Notes under the pieces: generated by a model | What the model was told of the DNA's origin: nothing | Databases searched by the model: none | What the model saw: the letters and a program-made list of their open reading frames with translations, nothing else | Part shown: one piece after another, positions 21,496-33,670 of the stretch | Position numbering within the stretch: position 1 is the first letter of the stretch | How the letters are laid out: each line of letters opens with the position of its first letter | Source: Achatina immaculata | Lineage: Eukaryota; Mollusca; Gastropoda; Stylommatophora; Achatinidae | Length of the DNA: 64,000 nucleotides | Assembly (NCBI GenBank): GCA_009760885.1 | Contig: CM019716.1 | Span: forward strand, 9,804,438-9,868,437 | Direction: 5' to 3' | Made by a program: the position numbers and the translations under genes

Positions 21496-22850
21496 TTGTT
21501 CAACAAAAGAAACGCAACAAATACGATGTTGCGATTTAAACTGAAGTTTGATGATCAGACAAGGGCAAATTGCCTGAAGCGTTCATGTGGACATCAGCTT
21601 CACGTGCTGACCTGAATTGTACTCAGCAGATGGTTCATGAGCACAGAAAAGTGACACTAGTCAAAACAGCATTTGTGACAATAACTCATGACAGGTTCAT
21701 GATAATCCTGTGAAACTTACTAAACACAAAACTCACTGACCATGTTATTGAATGCCTATAAAAGATTGACGCTCCTCGAATCAATTCATTTGAAAATTCA
21801 GGGCTCAAGTATAGCTCATCTCACTACAGAACAACAACTCATCATCATTGAACATTTACAGACTGGACAGTCACAAAGTGCAGTGGCCAGACAATTTAAT
21901 GTGGTTAGAAGCACCATTAGTCGCCTTTGGAGACGATTTTTAAAAAATGGCTCAGTTGCAGACCGGCTGAGCATTGAAAGACCCATAGTCACAACTCCTG
22001 CCAAAGACCGCTTCATATGGCTGCGTCACATCAGGAATTGATTTGCATCTGCGTCCTCAACAGTCCAGTCAGTGGCAACAGCTCGTCGAATTTCAAATCA
22101 AACAGTCAGGAACCGGCTGCACAACGCTGGTCTTTAGGCTAGAAGATCCTACAGAGGTCCTGTTCTTACTGACCAGCATCGCCAGAACCGACTGCAGTGG
22201 GTGAACCAGCATCGTCAATGGACCGTTGCGAATGATTGGAGAAGGGTTTGGTTTAGTGATGAATCATTCTTTCTGATCAAGCGACACGATAGAGGGAGAA
22301 GAGTTTACTGCAGAGTCCATGAGCACTACGCCAAGAACTGCATGGATGAGGCTCTTCCAAATGGTGGTGGAGGTGTACTGGTGTGAGGAATGATCAACTT
22401 CATGGGAAGAAGTGACCTGGTGCAAATTGAAGGACGGCTGAATGTCCAACGAAATGTCGCTGAAATTCGTCGTCCTCACGTTCTTCCACTTCTGGTTGCA
22501 CCATGGTCGATTTTTTCAGCAGGATAGCACTCAACCTCATGTGGCACAACTCACCACCCAGTTCCTCACTGACAACAACGTCCAGACCATTCAGTGGCCA
22601 TCCATGTCACCAGACATGAACCTAGTAGAAAACTTATGGGATGAACTCAACAGACAAGTCCCCCAGCGAGACGTGGCGCCAACCAATTTCCGACATTTGC
22701 CTCTTGCACTACGGGAAGATTGGGCAGCCATCCCATAACAACAGATCCAATGGCTAATCAGATCCATGTCAGGGAGACGTCGTTCTCTGATACAGAGAAT
22801 TTGGTGCCCATTACGGTAGTGTTGAATTTCTTTTTCTTTTTTTAACAGTA
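21496..22850 (+). mobile_element. decayed Tc1-like DNA transposon
   Basis: Bounded by TA on both sides (21494-21495 and 22851-22852), with imperfect terminal inverted repeats of about 25 bp: ttgttcaacaaaagaaacgc at the left, and the complement of the right end reads ctgttaaaaaaagaaaaaga. At about 1.36 kb it fits Tc1 size. The transposase remnant has a paired-type helix-turn-helix (GQSQSAVARQFNVVRSTISR, from about 21860), then after stops the catalytic core with FSDES (near 22252), QQDSTQPH (near 22520) and VENLWDEL (near 22630), the D-D-E triad of the family. Several stops and a frameshift near 22500 inactivate it. Confidence 0.85.
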
Positions 22851-22852
22851 TA

Positions 22853-23885
22853 TAACAGAATTTTAAGTCTATATGGAATACCATCTAAAATTGTCAACAT
22901 CATTAAGGACTTCTACAATGGATATGTTTGTGCAGTCAAGACAGAAGAAGGGATGAGTGAATGGTTCCAGGTTGAAACAGGTGTGAAACAAGGATGTATA
23001 CTTGCTCCTTTACTTTTTCGAATTACAATAGACTTCATAATGAAAAAATGCTGTGCAGATAACACAGGTATTGACTGGGTACATGGGACCCAACTAGAAG
23101 ATCTTGATTTTGCTGATGACATAACTCTTATCAGTAACAATGTGAATTCCATGCAAGAAAAAACAGATAGCCTGTCTTCACTGGCTAGCAAAACAGGACT
23201 TGAAATTAACAAGGACAAAACAAAAATAATGAAAATTCCCATTAATCAAAATGGAAAAATACACATAGAAGGGACAGATATTGAAGAAGTCAGTCAATTT
23301 GCATACCTTGGCGGCTACATAGACCAGGATGGTGACACCAGAAAGGAAGTTAGAATCAGAATAGCAAAAGCAGCATCGATCTCTTGAGAACATATGGAAT
23401 TCAAAAGTTATAAGCGCAAAAACCAAGTTAAGACTATTCAATTCAAATGTAATATCCACTCATTTATGCATGCGAAAGCTGGAAAACAACTAAAGAAATA
23501 GACAAGAAATTAGACTCTTTTGAAAACAAATGCCTAAGGAAAATACTTGGCATCAAGTGGAATGAATTCAAGAAAAATGCAGAGATAAGACAGATGACTG
23601 AACAACAACCAGTCTCATGGGTGATCAGGAAAAGGAGATGGGCATATATTGGTCACTTGATGAGAAGAAATGATCAGAGAATCCCAAAACAAGCTATCAA
23701 GTGGAACACAACAGGCCAAATAAAAAGAGGCAGACCGCGTGAAACTCTGAAGAGGACATTGTTAAGAGAGGTCAAATTAACAAGCATAAATTCCCTTGAT
23801 GAGGTTGAGACTTGCCGAAGACAGAAAATTTGTGAACTACTTTGCGACCCCTATCTGACGTTTAACGGCATGGGAAGGATATAAG
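22853..23885 (+). pseudogene. RTE fragment, plus strand (right arm)
   Basis: 5'-truncated RTE copy starting at LYGIPSKIVNIIKDFYNGYV, followed by TGVKQGCILAPLLF, LEDLDFADDITLISNN with the FADD catalytic box, the KTGLEINKDKTKIM segment and a C-terminal basic tail (RKRRWAYIGHLMRRNDQRIP, KRGRPRETL). It has a frameshift near 23385. It ends at the conserved GGCATGGGAAGGATATAAGA 3' terminus. It faces away from the minus-strand arm and begins within a few bases of the homologous truncation point there. Confidence 0.8.
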
Positions 23886-24112
23886 ATATAAGATGAGATA
23901 AGATATAACAGACAGACGCTCATCTTCACTCTCAGCGAGTCATATACCAAACACTCACCTTCACTCTCAGCCAATCATATCACAAACAATCACTCACCTT
24001 CACTCTCAGCCAATCATTTAACAAGCAAACACTCACCTTCACTCTCAGCCAATCATATAACAAACACTCACCTTCACACTCAGCCAGTCATATAACAAAC
24101 ATTTAAATGTAA
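23886..24112. repeat. minisatellite remnant, about 35 bp
   Basis: Six degenerate units of tcaccttcactctcagccaa with tcatataacaaacac, the right-hand continuation of the 39-bp field. Confidence 0.85.
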
Positions 24113-24296
24113 ACTTTATACAACTTACATGTATATGATTTCCTGGAACTTAATTTGGTATTGTATTGACCAAAAACTGATGAACAAGTATGTGTGTATA
24201 ATGACTGTCAATCCATAGCTTAAAGACATTTATGGTAATGAGTTCTTTCAAACAGTCCACCTGTGCAAATTTTCTGTATGTACATTTTCTCTGTAG

Positions 24297-24321
24297 AGCA
24301 ACACAAAGAGGGAATCTGGCA
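24297..24321 (+). CDS. possible 25-bp microexon (uncertain)
   Basis: A good acceptor (tacattttctctgtag) is followed by agcaacacaaagagggaatc and a weak donor gtgttt at 24322. If the candidate at 19327 ends at phase 2, this one would complete the codon and end at phase 0, matching the phase-0 start of E2. The phase fit is the only support. Confidence 0.2.
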
Positions 24322-24453
24322 GTGTTTCTTGCAGGGATAGCTATTTCAAATGTATTGTGATATTTCTGTGTTTAATGAACATCAGCACTGTTCTTATGAT
24401 TTGCATGAGATGGCTTGCCATTCTGAAATCTCTGCTTTTATTACAGCAATATA

Positions 24454-24458
<5 letters not shown>

Positions 24459-24487
<29 letters not shown>

Positions 24488-24895
24488 TGCTCTTTCTCTT
24501 TCTATCACTCTCTCTGTGTTTCTGTGTCACATACACTCTAACACATGCACACATCCTAAAACATACACTCTAACACATACCCCCTAAAAACACATACACT
24601 CTAACACACACACCCCCTAAAACACATACATACACTCTGACACACACACATACACCCTAAAACACATACACTCTTAACACACAAACACCTAAAATGGACA
24701 CACTAAAAAAACATGCATGTGCTCTAAAACACAACACATCCCATCACACACCCTAACAAACTCAATAAAGCACATACACACACACAAACACCTATGCACC
24801 CCAACACAAATTCTAACACACATACACCTAAAAGGACCCGCTCTAACACACACATTCAAACACACACACCTTACACACAGAAACAGGATACATCA
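24459..24895. repeat. TC microsatellite followed by a CA-rich degenerate array
   Basis: (TC)n at about 24459-24487, then irregular acacatacactctaacacac units to about 24895. No coding content. Confidence 0.9.
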
Positions 24896-24949
24896 TTGTT
24901 TTTAAACTCACACTTTCAACTTTAACACTGCCAAAGTAAGAAAGACAAA

Positions 24950-26790
24950 TTTCAGTCACTGTCTATATGTATTAAGCCTACATCACACATTCTACAAACA
25001 GTAAGTCTACATCCTTTAATTTTTCTAGTTGCCACAGTGTGTTCCACTTTTCCTCTTCTGACCTTTGCTGTAATTTGCCTTTTAACTCCAGCCTCTCTTA
25101 AGACTTCATCCTTGGTTTTCTTAGCTGTCCGTGGTACTTTCAGCATCCTTCTTATGAACCACATTTCCATGGCCTCCATTCTCGCTGTACTCTCTTATTC
25201 ATGGACCATGCTTCACATCTATAAAACAAAATTATCTTGATGTAACATTTAAGTACTCTGAATCCTGTTTCCATTGATATGGATCTGTTGCACAAGATGT
25301 TTCTCATTTTTTGGAATACCGACTTGTCTGCTTTTTATTTTGTTGTGACATTTCCCATCAGTTGTTATAAATGTTCCTAAATACTTGAATCTATCAACTT
25401 GTTTGAGATTTGTGCCATCAATGGTAATGCTACATTTTGGTGGTATTCTTTTCTTTGAGATGACCATCACTTCAGTCTTATTTTTTGTTCAGACTGAGAC
25501 CTTTACATTTACTTTCATGAACCACAGCATCCAGAAGAGCCTATAGCTCCCTTTCACTTTTAGCAGTCAGAACTGTGTCATCTGCATATCTTAAGTTGTC
25601 ACAGTTATACCCACCAACTCCTGGCATGTTCTCTATATTTCTCATTATGTTTTTGCTGTACAAAGAGAAGAGTCTAAAGATAGAACATATCCTTGTCTCA
25701 CTCCCAATTTTATGTCTTGGAATGCTTCTATTTGGTTCTCAACCTTCATTGCTGCTGATTGCTGGCAGTATATGTTTTTGATGAGTTTCAGATCTTTCCC
25801 ATCAATGTTGATGTCTTCCAGCATTCTTATAATTTCTGTATGTCTCACTTTATCGAATGCTTTACAGTAGTTTATGAAGCATAAGTATATGTCTGTCTTT
25901 ACTTCTATTGATCTTTCCATCAATGTTCAATATATAATAATTACTTGTGCCTTTTCCTTCGTCGAAGCCACACTGTTCTTCAGCCATTTCTGGTTTTATT
26001 TTGCCCCTGACTCTTCTCATGATAATACTAAGCAGGATTTTGGTAACATGACTCATAAGACTAATGGTTCAATGGTCTTCACATTCATTTGCACCTTGTT
26101 TCTTTGGTAGAGCAATGACAACTGATTGCGAAAGGTCTGATGGGACATAGTTACTGTTACAGATGTCATTCAGCAATCTGGTAGTTATTTCTATGCCAAG
26201 CTCTCCTAATGCTTCCAATTCTTCCTTGGTGATTTTATCTGGTCATGGTGCTTTGTTGTTCTTCATGTGTTTGATGGCTTCTTCCACTTCTGTTTTTAAT
26301 ATGAGAGGCCCTTCGTTATTATTTCGTATGTCTATTTCGCTTCTATTGTCCTCATAGAGTTCTCTAATGTATTCGCACCATCATGTCATTATTTCATCTC
26401 TGTCCATTATTGTATGCCCCTCCTTTGACTTCAAGCAACCAGTATTGTGGTATGCCCTTTTGTTTATTAACTCCTTTATTTGTTTGTACATATCTCTTGT
26501 GTTTCCATGATGGTGTGTCTCTATTTCATTATATTTCTTATTTAGCTACTGTTCTATAGCTTTATTGCACTTGCGTCTTATGTTTTATTTATTTTGTCAT
26601 ATTTATCTTTATCGTCCCTAAAATTTCTTCTCCGATCCATTAGTTGCAAAATTTCTTCTGTCATCCACCCCTGTTTAGCGTGGCGTTTTTTTGGAGGTAA
26701 GATTTCGATAGATGTTTGCTGAATAGAGTCTTTAAGCATATTCCATTGTTCATCAATTGTTCCAGTCTTCTCTATAGCATTATAGAGTCT
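24950..26790 (-). pseudogene. RTE-like LINE remnant, minus strand
   Basis: Read on the minus strand, from high to low coordinate, it holds a decayed fingers region, PEMAEEQCGFDEGKGTSN (the QxGFRxGR motif) near 25990, CFINYCKAFDKVRH (first catalytic Asp replaced, FxDYxKAFD motif) near 25880, LGVRQGYVLS near 25690, FKYLGTFITTDGK near 25390, and the C-terminal FIRRMLKVPRTAKKTKDEVL near 25150. Many stops. It is a different subfamily from the elements at 5721 and 20425, and closer in style to the one at 52736. Confidence 0.75.
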
Positions 26791-27588
26791 ACATCACACT
26801 CTCTATAAACATAAGTCTACATCACAGTCTCTATAAACAGTAAATTTAATCACACTCTCTGTAAACAATAAATCTAATCACAGTCTCTATAAACAGTAAG
26901 TCTGCATCACACTCTCTATAAACAATAAATCTACTTCATACTCTCTATAAAGTCTACATCACACTCTGTATAAAGTCTACATCAAACTCTCTACAGACAG
27001 TAAGTCTACATCACCCCACTCTCTACAAACAATAAGTCTACATCACACACTCTACAAACAGTGTCTACATCACACTCTCTGCAGACAATAAGTCTACATC
27101 ACACTCTCTATAAAATCTACATTACCGTCTCTACAGATAATAATTCTACATCACACTCTCTGTAAACAATAAGTCTACATAACACTCTCTATAAAGTCTA
27201 CATCACACTCTCTATAAAGTCAACATCACACTCTCTATAAAGTCAACATCACACTGTCTACAGATAATAAGTCTACATCACACGCTCGACAGACAATGTG
27301 TCTGCACCACACTCTCTACAGACAGTAAGTCTACATCACACTCTCTACAAACAATAAATCTACATCAGTCTCCATAAACAGTAATTCTACATCACGCTGT
27401 CTATAAACTGTAAGTCTACATCACACTCTTAATAAACAGTAAATCTACTTCGCACTCTTAATAAACAGTAAGTCTACATAACAGTCTCTATAAGCAGTAT
27501 GTCTACATCATACTCTCTATAAATAATAAGTCTGCATCACACTGTCTATAAATAATATGTCTACATCACACTGTCTACAAATAAGTAA
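26791..27588. repeat. about 30-bp degenerate minisatellite
   Basis: Some 26 irregular units of the form tctctataaacagtaagtct then acatcacac, with many shortened versions that lack the acagta block. It starts right at the LINE remnant's end. Confidence 0.9.
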
Positions 27589-27614
27589 TTAGTGGTATTG
27601 TTTCTTAGTTCATC

Positions 27615-27840
27615 TTGTTATTTAATAACGTTATCTTTTATCTTGTTATTTAATAATGTTATCTTTTATCTTGTTATTTAATAATGTTATCTTTTATCTT
27701 GTTATTTAATAATGTTATCTTTTATCTTGTTATTTAATAATGTTATCTTTTATCTTGTTATTTAATAATGTTATCTTTTATCTTGTTATTTAATAATGTT
27801 ATCTTTTATCTTGTTATTTAATAACATTATCTCCACAGAT
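27615..27840. repeat. 28-bp AT-rich minisatellite
   Basis: Eight almost perfect units of tcttgttatttaataatgtt plus atctttta. Very homogeneous and over 80 percent AT. Confidence 0.95.
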
Positions 27841-27944
27841 TTCTGTGTAGACAGGTGTCATGGATGAGGATTATGTGTCCATGCTGTGATGATCTGTTGT
27901 GTGTTTCTTCACATTTAATACACATGGCCATTCTTATCATGTAT

Positions 27945-28285
27945 CATCATATGATCTATTGCTTACATTTTGGCCTGTATCATGTATCATCATATCATCT
28001 ATTGCTTACATTTTGGCTTGTATCATGTATCATCATATCATCTATTGCTTACATTTTGGCTTGTATCATGTATCATCATATGATCTATTGCTTACATTTT
28101 GGCCTGTATCATGTATCATCATATCATCTATTGCTTACATTTTGGCCTGTATCATGTATCATCATATCATCTATTGCTTACATTTTGGCTTGTATCATGT
28201 ATCATCATATGATCTATTGCTTACATTTTGGCCTGTATCATGTATCATCATATCATCTATTGCTTACATTTGGCTTGTATCATGT
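27945..28285. repeat. 43-bp minisatellite
   Basis: About eight units of catcatatgatctattgctt plus acattttggcctgtatcatgt-like sequence. ORFs through it in two frames are repeat by-products. Confidence 0.95.
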
Positions 28286-29025
28286 ATGATCAGTTTTTCA
28301 TTTCTTTATATTTGTTTTGCTAAGTTGTATATCTACATAACGTATGTCAGCTTTAAGACCATGTCCTCCACAGATCTTAACCAGCTCATACAGTTATCTT
28401 TTTTTTAATGAACTGTTCATTTGTATAATTTTTTGTTATTTCTATTTATATTTGCTTATGACTAGTTGCATATATTTATTTATATTGTTGCTGAAAGCAT
28501 TTTTCAGTGATGTTTACACAGGATTTGTACAAGCAGTTCTATGAAAGAAACTCCCTATAATTGTACAGTTGTGTTCTCTTTCAATCCAGAAGTTTCCTCA
28601 AAGCTTTACTTATCCTCCAGCGTTGTCCATGTCTTCTCGCTACAGGAGTGTATTCTTGTTTTCTACACCGACATAGTTCTGTAGAAGTCGCTCCATTCTC
28701 ACTAGCATGTGCATTTAGTTATGTAATGTCAGCCACCAGTCGCTAGCCACATAGTTCAGAAAATCTCTTAAGTGTTTTCTGTATTTAAAACTACAACTTA
28801 AATACTTAGCTGGCGTCTACACAAGCAGCAGATGATGGTTTTGATTAGTCTCAGAGTAAGATATATTTTCTTCTGCTACATTCAGTTACGTGTAATAATA
28901 TGGTCCCTTGGTATTGTTAGAATCAGTCAAGAAAATCTTACAAGCCAACTTTCATCGTTTAAGTGAATAGATTTCTTATACACGTGTTTGTGTGTAACAG
29001 GGATTTCCCAATTATTTACATACAG
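28286..29025 (+). other. intron upstream of exon E2
   Basis: AT-rich single-copy sequence with no ORF I would support. It ends with two tandem acceptors, taacag at 29000 and tacatacag at 29025. The second keeps phase 0. Confidence 0.6.
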
Positions 29026-30591
29026 CATTCGCCAAGCCGGTCTCGGGATAGCACGCCGAAACGGACTGGCCGTCCAAGCAAACGCTACCAGCCCCTGCCA
29101 CCTGTAGACATAAAACAAACAGGTAGTGCCAAGACTGTGGTGCCCTATAAAAACCTGGACAAAATAAGATCTGTGTTATCATCGTCTCCTGCTCCCACAT
29201 CGCTGCTGTCCTCTAGGATCAACTCTTATCTTAGAGGTTCGTCCCTTCCTTTACATCCAGCAAGAGACAGTATCTCGTCATTGACAAGTTTTCTTCCAGC
29301 TACAAGCACTCACAAACACATCATTTCGGACATTTCATACAGGCCGTTTCTGCCGGATCCATCTTCACCCAGTGTCTACTCCAGTCAACTCAGCCAACCC
29401 AGTCGGAATCAGTCATCGTCGCCTTTCCTTCCCCGGCTCAAGCTCACTACTTACAATAGCGATGACTTGGCCAGCGATGACGATGACAATGACGAGCCAG
29501 AGACCAGCTACAGACGAAAGTACAAGATCGTCAGGTCACCGGCCGGAGCTTCTTACGGAAGTGGAGTGCGCAGAATAGGAGAGCCGGCTTTGACTTACCC
29601 ACACTTGACCTCCACTGAAAGTGATGATGTAGAAGGTGATTACGAAGACAGTACTGAAGCCTATGATACATACTCGTGCACCCGGCCCTCGGGAAGTTCT
29701 TTACTAAAACTAAGCTCGTATGAAGGCGATTATGACGGCTCCTACGAAGCCGATATGGCTGAAATGTATGATTATGTTCCCTTTGGCCCGAGTCGACACG
29801 GAATCCTAGAGTTGAGCCAATATGAGAACGCTAACAGCCCTTCGTCTTACCTTACACCGGTTTCAGTACGCAGTCTGTCACCTCCACTATCTGCCAGCAG
29901 TCTGTCAGTTGTACCTCAACATTCTAGGTATCTGGAAGACGCTGGTACCAAACCATACCAGTCGAGCGCTTTGCTGGACTCGGTCGTGTCAAACACCGTG
30001 GCCCGGGCAAAGAAAGTTCTGGAAGACTCTAAACTTCCAGACTACAAGCAGGCTAGCCTACTGCTCAGCGTGGAAGGAAGCGCCCTTTCCCCGGATGGAA
30101 AAAACAGATACGGTTTCAGATACTACCCACCGCCCATTCCGTTAAAGGGATCACATATTGGATTAGATGAACGAATTTTGAGCATTACTCCAAAGTCAGT
30201 AAGCCCGGCAGATTCTTTCTTGTCCAACTATCTGAACAAACTGCGTGACATACGTCATGAGGTTAGGGACCACGTTGACAGGGGTGAGTACGGCCGTATC
30301 CGCAGCCAGGCGCCTGCAGGTAGTAGGCCAACCTACATTCACAGCACTGTTCACATGCCCGTCCACATCGAGGGGCGAGCCCACAGCGTGCCGGTCTCCT
30401 CTTACCGATCGCGTTTGCATGACGGCCAGTCTCATCGGGTGGACGTGTTCCCGCTGGTGGTCGGCGAAACCACTTTGCCCTCGGACAGCAAGCTTCACTT
30501 GCCCTATTACAAACCTGGCGGCGTGGGCGGCGAACGTTCTGGCTCTGACTCTCCCAACAAGCTTACTGTGCTAGAGAAAATTAACATCAAG
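29026..30591 (+). CDS. exon E2, large central exon of the unrecognised gene
   Basis: A 1566-bp exon, exactly 522 codons at phase 0 on both sides, with acceptor ttatttacatacag and donor gtaact at 30592. The GC-richer, codon-like composition stands out from the flanks. The protein is rich in Ser, Pro, Tyr, Arg and Asp. It has a basic start (SPSRSRDSTPKRTGRPSKR), an acidic run at residues 145-160 (SDDLASDDDDNDEPET), a second acidic/Tyr-rich stretch at 198-250, and a mildly helical segment at 402-425 (YLNKLRDIRHEVRDHVDRGE). A short motif of the form L-[KE]-L-[ST]-x-Y-[EN] occurs three times (residues 138-144, 227-233, 261-267). No known domain, signal peptide or membrane segment. It is probably an intrinsically disordered scaffold- or cytoskeleton-type protein, but function is not inferred further. 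Confidence 0.87.
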
Positions 30592-31645
30592 GTAACTGGC
30601 CTGTTTCTCTTGTAGTCTTCTCTAACATAACACAAACCTTCCTAGTCAAGCTTCAGCTACTCAGCTTTCATCAAATAGCTAACGTGCTTTGAAATAATAT
30701 GAGATATTATCCGAATGCTACATCTACAGCAGCACATATATTTGTAGAGCGATTCAGTTCTCTCAGGTAATCTTGATATAATACAGTGTCCGCTACTTGC
30801 ACACTGGCCCCTGAATACTGTTAGACAACAGTTATTTATCATCAGGTATAGCAAAGTAAACCAAGACCATGTAGGAGACGTTGGAGATTAGAGCATTTCA
30901 TTAGTTGATGATGGTCTGGCAGATTGCTGCAGCTTTTGTGCTACGTGTATAACTTCCATGTCTGCAAGCTTCATCTCTCTCAGCTCTGACATTCCTCCAT
31001 GTTGCACGCTGGCATACATATTTTCTACAGCTATCTGTAATAAACTCTAATTTGCTTATTCAAAAATCGAGTTTTCAAGTTTGCAGAAACAGTGAGGAAA
31101 CAAAGAAAAAAAATAATCAAGGAACAGAGATGTGTATCAGGATATTGAAAGATGCAGCAAGTCCACATTGTGCCGGTGTTTAATGTGAGTCTGTCACTGC
31201 AGCGCTCACTCTGACGCCATCATTGCCAGAAAACTAGTAGCACATGATGATTATGGGTGACTGAAGGAACAAGAAGGGACCAGCACAAGGACGGCGTAGA
31301 AGGATGCCAGCCTGCCCGTGTGAGGGCCGCCCTTGATTATCTCCCCTCTATTATATCTGTGCTTTCTCTCCCCTGGCTTCCTAACATGCGTGACATCTCT
31401 ACGCTTTGTGCATGTCTTCTTATATAGCGCTTGAAGTTTTATATCGGCTGTTTACCAAGCTAAATCGTTTGGCCTTTCAGCTGAAATGTTTTTGTGTGTG
31501 ATTTTTTTTTGTTTTGTTTTATGATAAATATAAAGCTTGTGAGATCTGTGGTGGACATTTGGTTGTAAAACTTGTGACTGCTTTTTCTTTCTACAAGTCA
31601 GGTTTGTCCCGGGACATGTTGTTAGAAAGACGAAATAAACAGAAC
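30592..31645 (+). other. intron between E2 and E3, first part
   Basis: Single-copy non-coding sequence. I see no ORF, RNA gene or repeat worth naming before the CA-rich microsatellite at 31647. Confidence 0.6.
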
Positions 31646-31646
31646 A

Positions 31647-31765
31647 CCACACACACACATACAGAGCACACACACACAGAGCACACACACACACAAAACA
31701 CACACACAGAGCACACACACAGAGCACACACACACAGAGCACACACACACAGAGCACACACTTGT
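31647..31765. repeat. acacacagagcac microsatellite
   Basis: Compound (CA)n with regularly spaced gagc, unit about 13 bp. Confidence 0.9.
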
Positions 31766-31962
31766 TTGCTTTGTTAAAACATTACAAAGACGATTTCCCT
31801 TGTAGAAAGTATTTTCCCAAAGCCTAGAATGACAGGCAGAAAAAAAAAAAACTCCGATATACTATTTCAAATACGTGCAGTTTGTGAGTAGAGCATGGGC
31901 GTCATATTGTTTATGGCTGCTGTTGACTTACATCCTACAGCAAAACCTCATGTCTTTCTCCC

Positions 31963-32325
31963 GCGCTACGTGTTTGCTGATTGCCTTAACAAGCTTTGAC
32001 CAGTGTTAACATATCTTTCTCCCGCGCTACGTGTTTGCTGATTGCCTTAACAAGCTTTGACCAGTGTTAACATATCTTTCTCCCGCGCTACGTGTTTGCT
32101 GATTGCCTTAACAAGCTTTGACCAGTGTTAACATATCTTTCTCCTGCGCTACGTGTTTGCTGATTGCCTTAACAAGCTTTGACCAGTGTTAACATATCTT
32201 TCTCCCGCTCTACGTGTTTGCTGATTGCCTTAACAAGCTTTGACCAGTGTTAACATATCTTTCTCCCGCGCTACGTGTTTGCTGATTGCCTTAACAAGCT
32301 CTGACCAATGTTAACATATTTTTGT
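31963..32325. repeat. 61-bp minisatellite, six copies
   Basis: Unit holds tctttctcccgcgctacgtg then tttgctgattgccttaacaa and gctttgaccagtgttaac, repeating every 61 bp with very few differences. Confidence 0.95.
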
Positions 32326-32561
32326 GGCACTAATAAGCGCATATTGTGCAATGCATGCTTGTAAAGCTCTGCAAATATGACTTCCTTCCAGCTTTTGTGT
32401 GGCTTTTTTTCTTGTTATATTTCATGTCAGCCTGATTTGCATTTGTTACAGCTGGCCTGCATCTGTTGTGTGCTGATTATGAAATGCTTTACTTACTGTA
32501 GCTAGTAGGCGGATTGGGGGAACCGTGTGTCCTGTCACACAAGACCAACGCCGTACCCATA

Positions 32562-32815
32562 TCGTGAAGCATCGAGATAAACGGTCATTCCAGTCTTCTT
32601 ACAGTACATTCCATTTATCGTGAAGCATCGAGATAAACGGTCATTCCAGTCTTCCTACAGTACATTCCATTTATCGTGAAGCATCGAGATAAACGGTCAT
32701 TCCAATCTTCCTACAGTACATTCCATTTATCGAGATAAACGATCGTTCCAATATTCCCACAGTACATTTCATTTATCGTGAAACATCGAGATAAACGGTC
32801 ATTCCAACATTCCAA
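32562..32815. repeat. 56-bp minisatellite
   Basis: Four to five units of tcgtgaagcatcgagataaa then cggtcattccagtcttcc and tacagtacattccattta. The third and fourth are shortened. Confidence 0.9.
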
Positions 32816-33434
32816 CGAGAGATGTAACAGTGTTTTGAACGTCCCTACAATACAGCCCAATTAGGTAGGCTTATCAGTGTCTGGTGAGTAACTAGCACCG
32901 GTGGCTGACAGTTTTATTGTAAGTGAGCATATCTTCTTTATTCATACTCAGTGCTGCCTACAAGCCGTTTATATATTCTTTAAATAGTATGGCAGTCTTG
33001 GTAGTAACTGACGTTATAGTTTACAGTCAAGTCATACACTTCCTAGTTATACCCACAAATAGTGCTGTTCTCACAACGTATTGCAGCTCTGTCATTTATA
33101 GTCCGTCCTGCAGGCTGGCTGGTTTTCTGTGTCTGAGTTGGCCTACAAACAATTCTAAGTACTGGTTTTGTGTGAGCCCATCAAGCGTGCTTCTCACCTG
33201 AAGATGCTTGAACTGGTAGTTCCTGTCTGGTGTACTCTGCTGTCAACTGTATCAAAGACGCAGGCTATGGTAAAATGCTAGCAGATGGCAAGACTTTTTG
33301 TGGTCAGTTAGAAATACAGAATTCATTACTGAGTACATTTTCTACGTGTTTATTTGTATATCTGGCTTCTGTCTCCTTCTTGCGTCCAACAGAAGTACAT
33401 AGCATCTTGAATACTGCCTTCATACTTCCTACAG
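32816..33434 (+). other. intron between E2 and E3, last part
   Basis: Single-copy, no supported ORF. It ends in the acceptor atacttcctacag used by E3. Confidence 0.55.
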
Positions 33435-33560
33435 ATGTCCACAGAGCAACATATTAATCCGCGGGTGGCCGCGGTCAGCAGGAGAGTACGAGCTAGTACT
33501 GCTCCTCCCGCCTCCCGCTCTCTTCCTGGACAGCAGGTTTACCAACAGCACTACATCCAG
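33435..33560 (+). CDS. exon E3 of the unrecognised gene
   Basis: 126 bp, 42 codons, phase 0 at both ends, between acceptor acttcctacag and donor gtatca (a weak donor) at 33561. It reads MSTEQHINPRVAAVSRRVRA, then STAPPASRSLPGQQVYQQHY and IQ. The leading ATG follows the acceptor directly, so it could also serve as an internal start in a shorter transcript, but frame continuity with E2 and E4 favours an ordinary internal exon. Arg/Ser/Pro/Gln-rich like its neighbours. No known domain. Confidence 0.65.
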
Positions 33561-33670
33561 GTATCATAGCACCTGCTGGCCAGGCCGGTTTTGATATGTG
33601 TGACACTTACTAGTAGTTGTAGTTATATTAATACTAAGATCATGCTTCTAAGCCAGTCGTTCTATCACAG

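Noticed and set aside
27855..28408. Repeated HFGLYHVSSY-type ORFs that look like membrane helices
   Set aside because: Product of the 43-bp minisatellite. Equally open in two frames.
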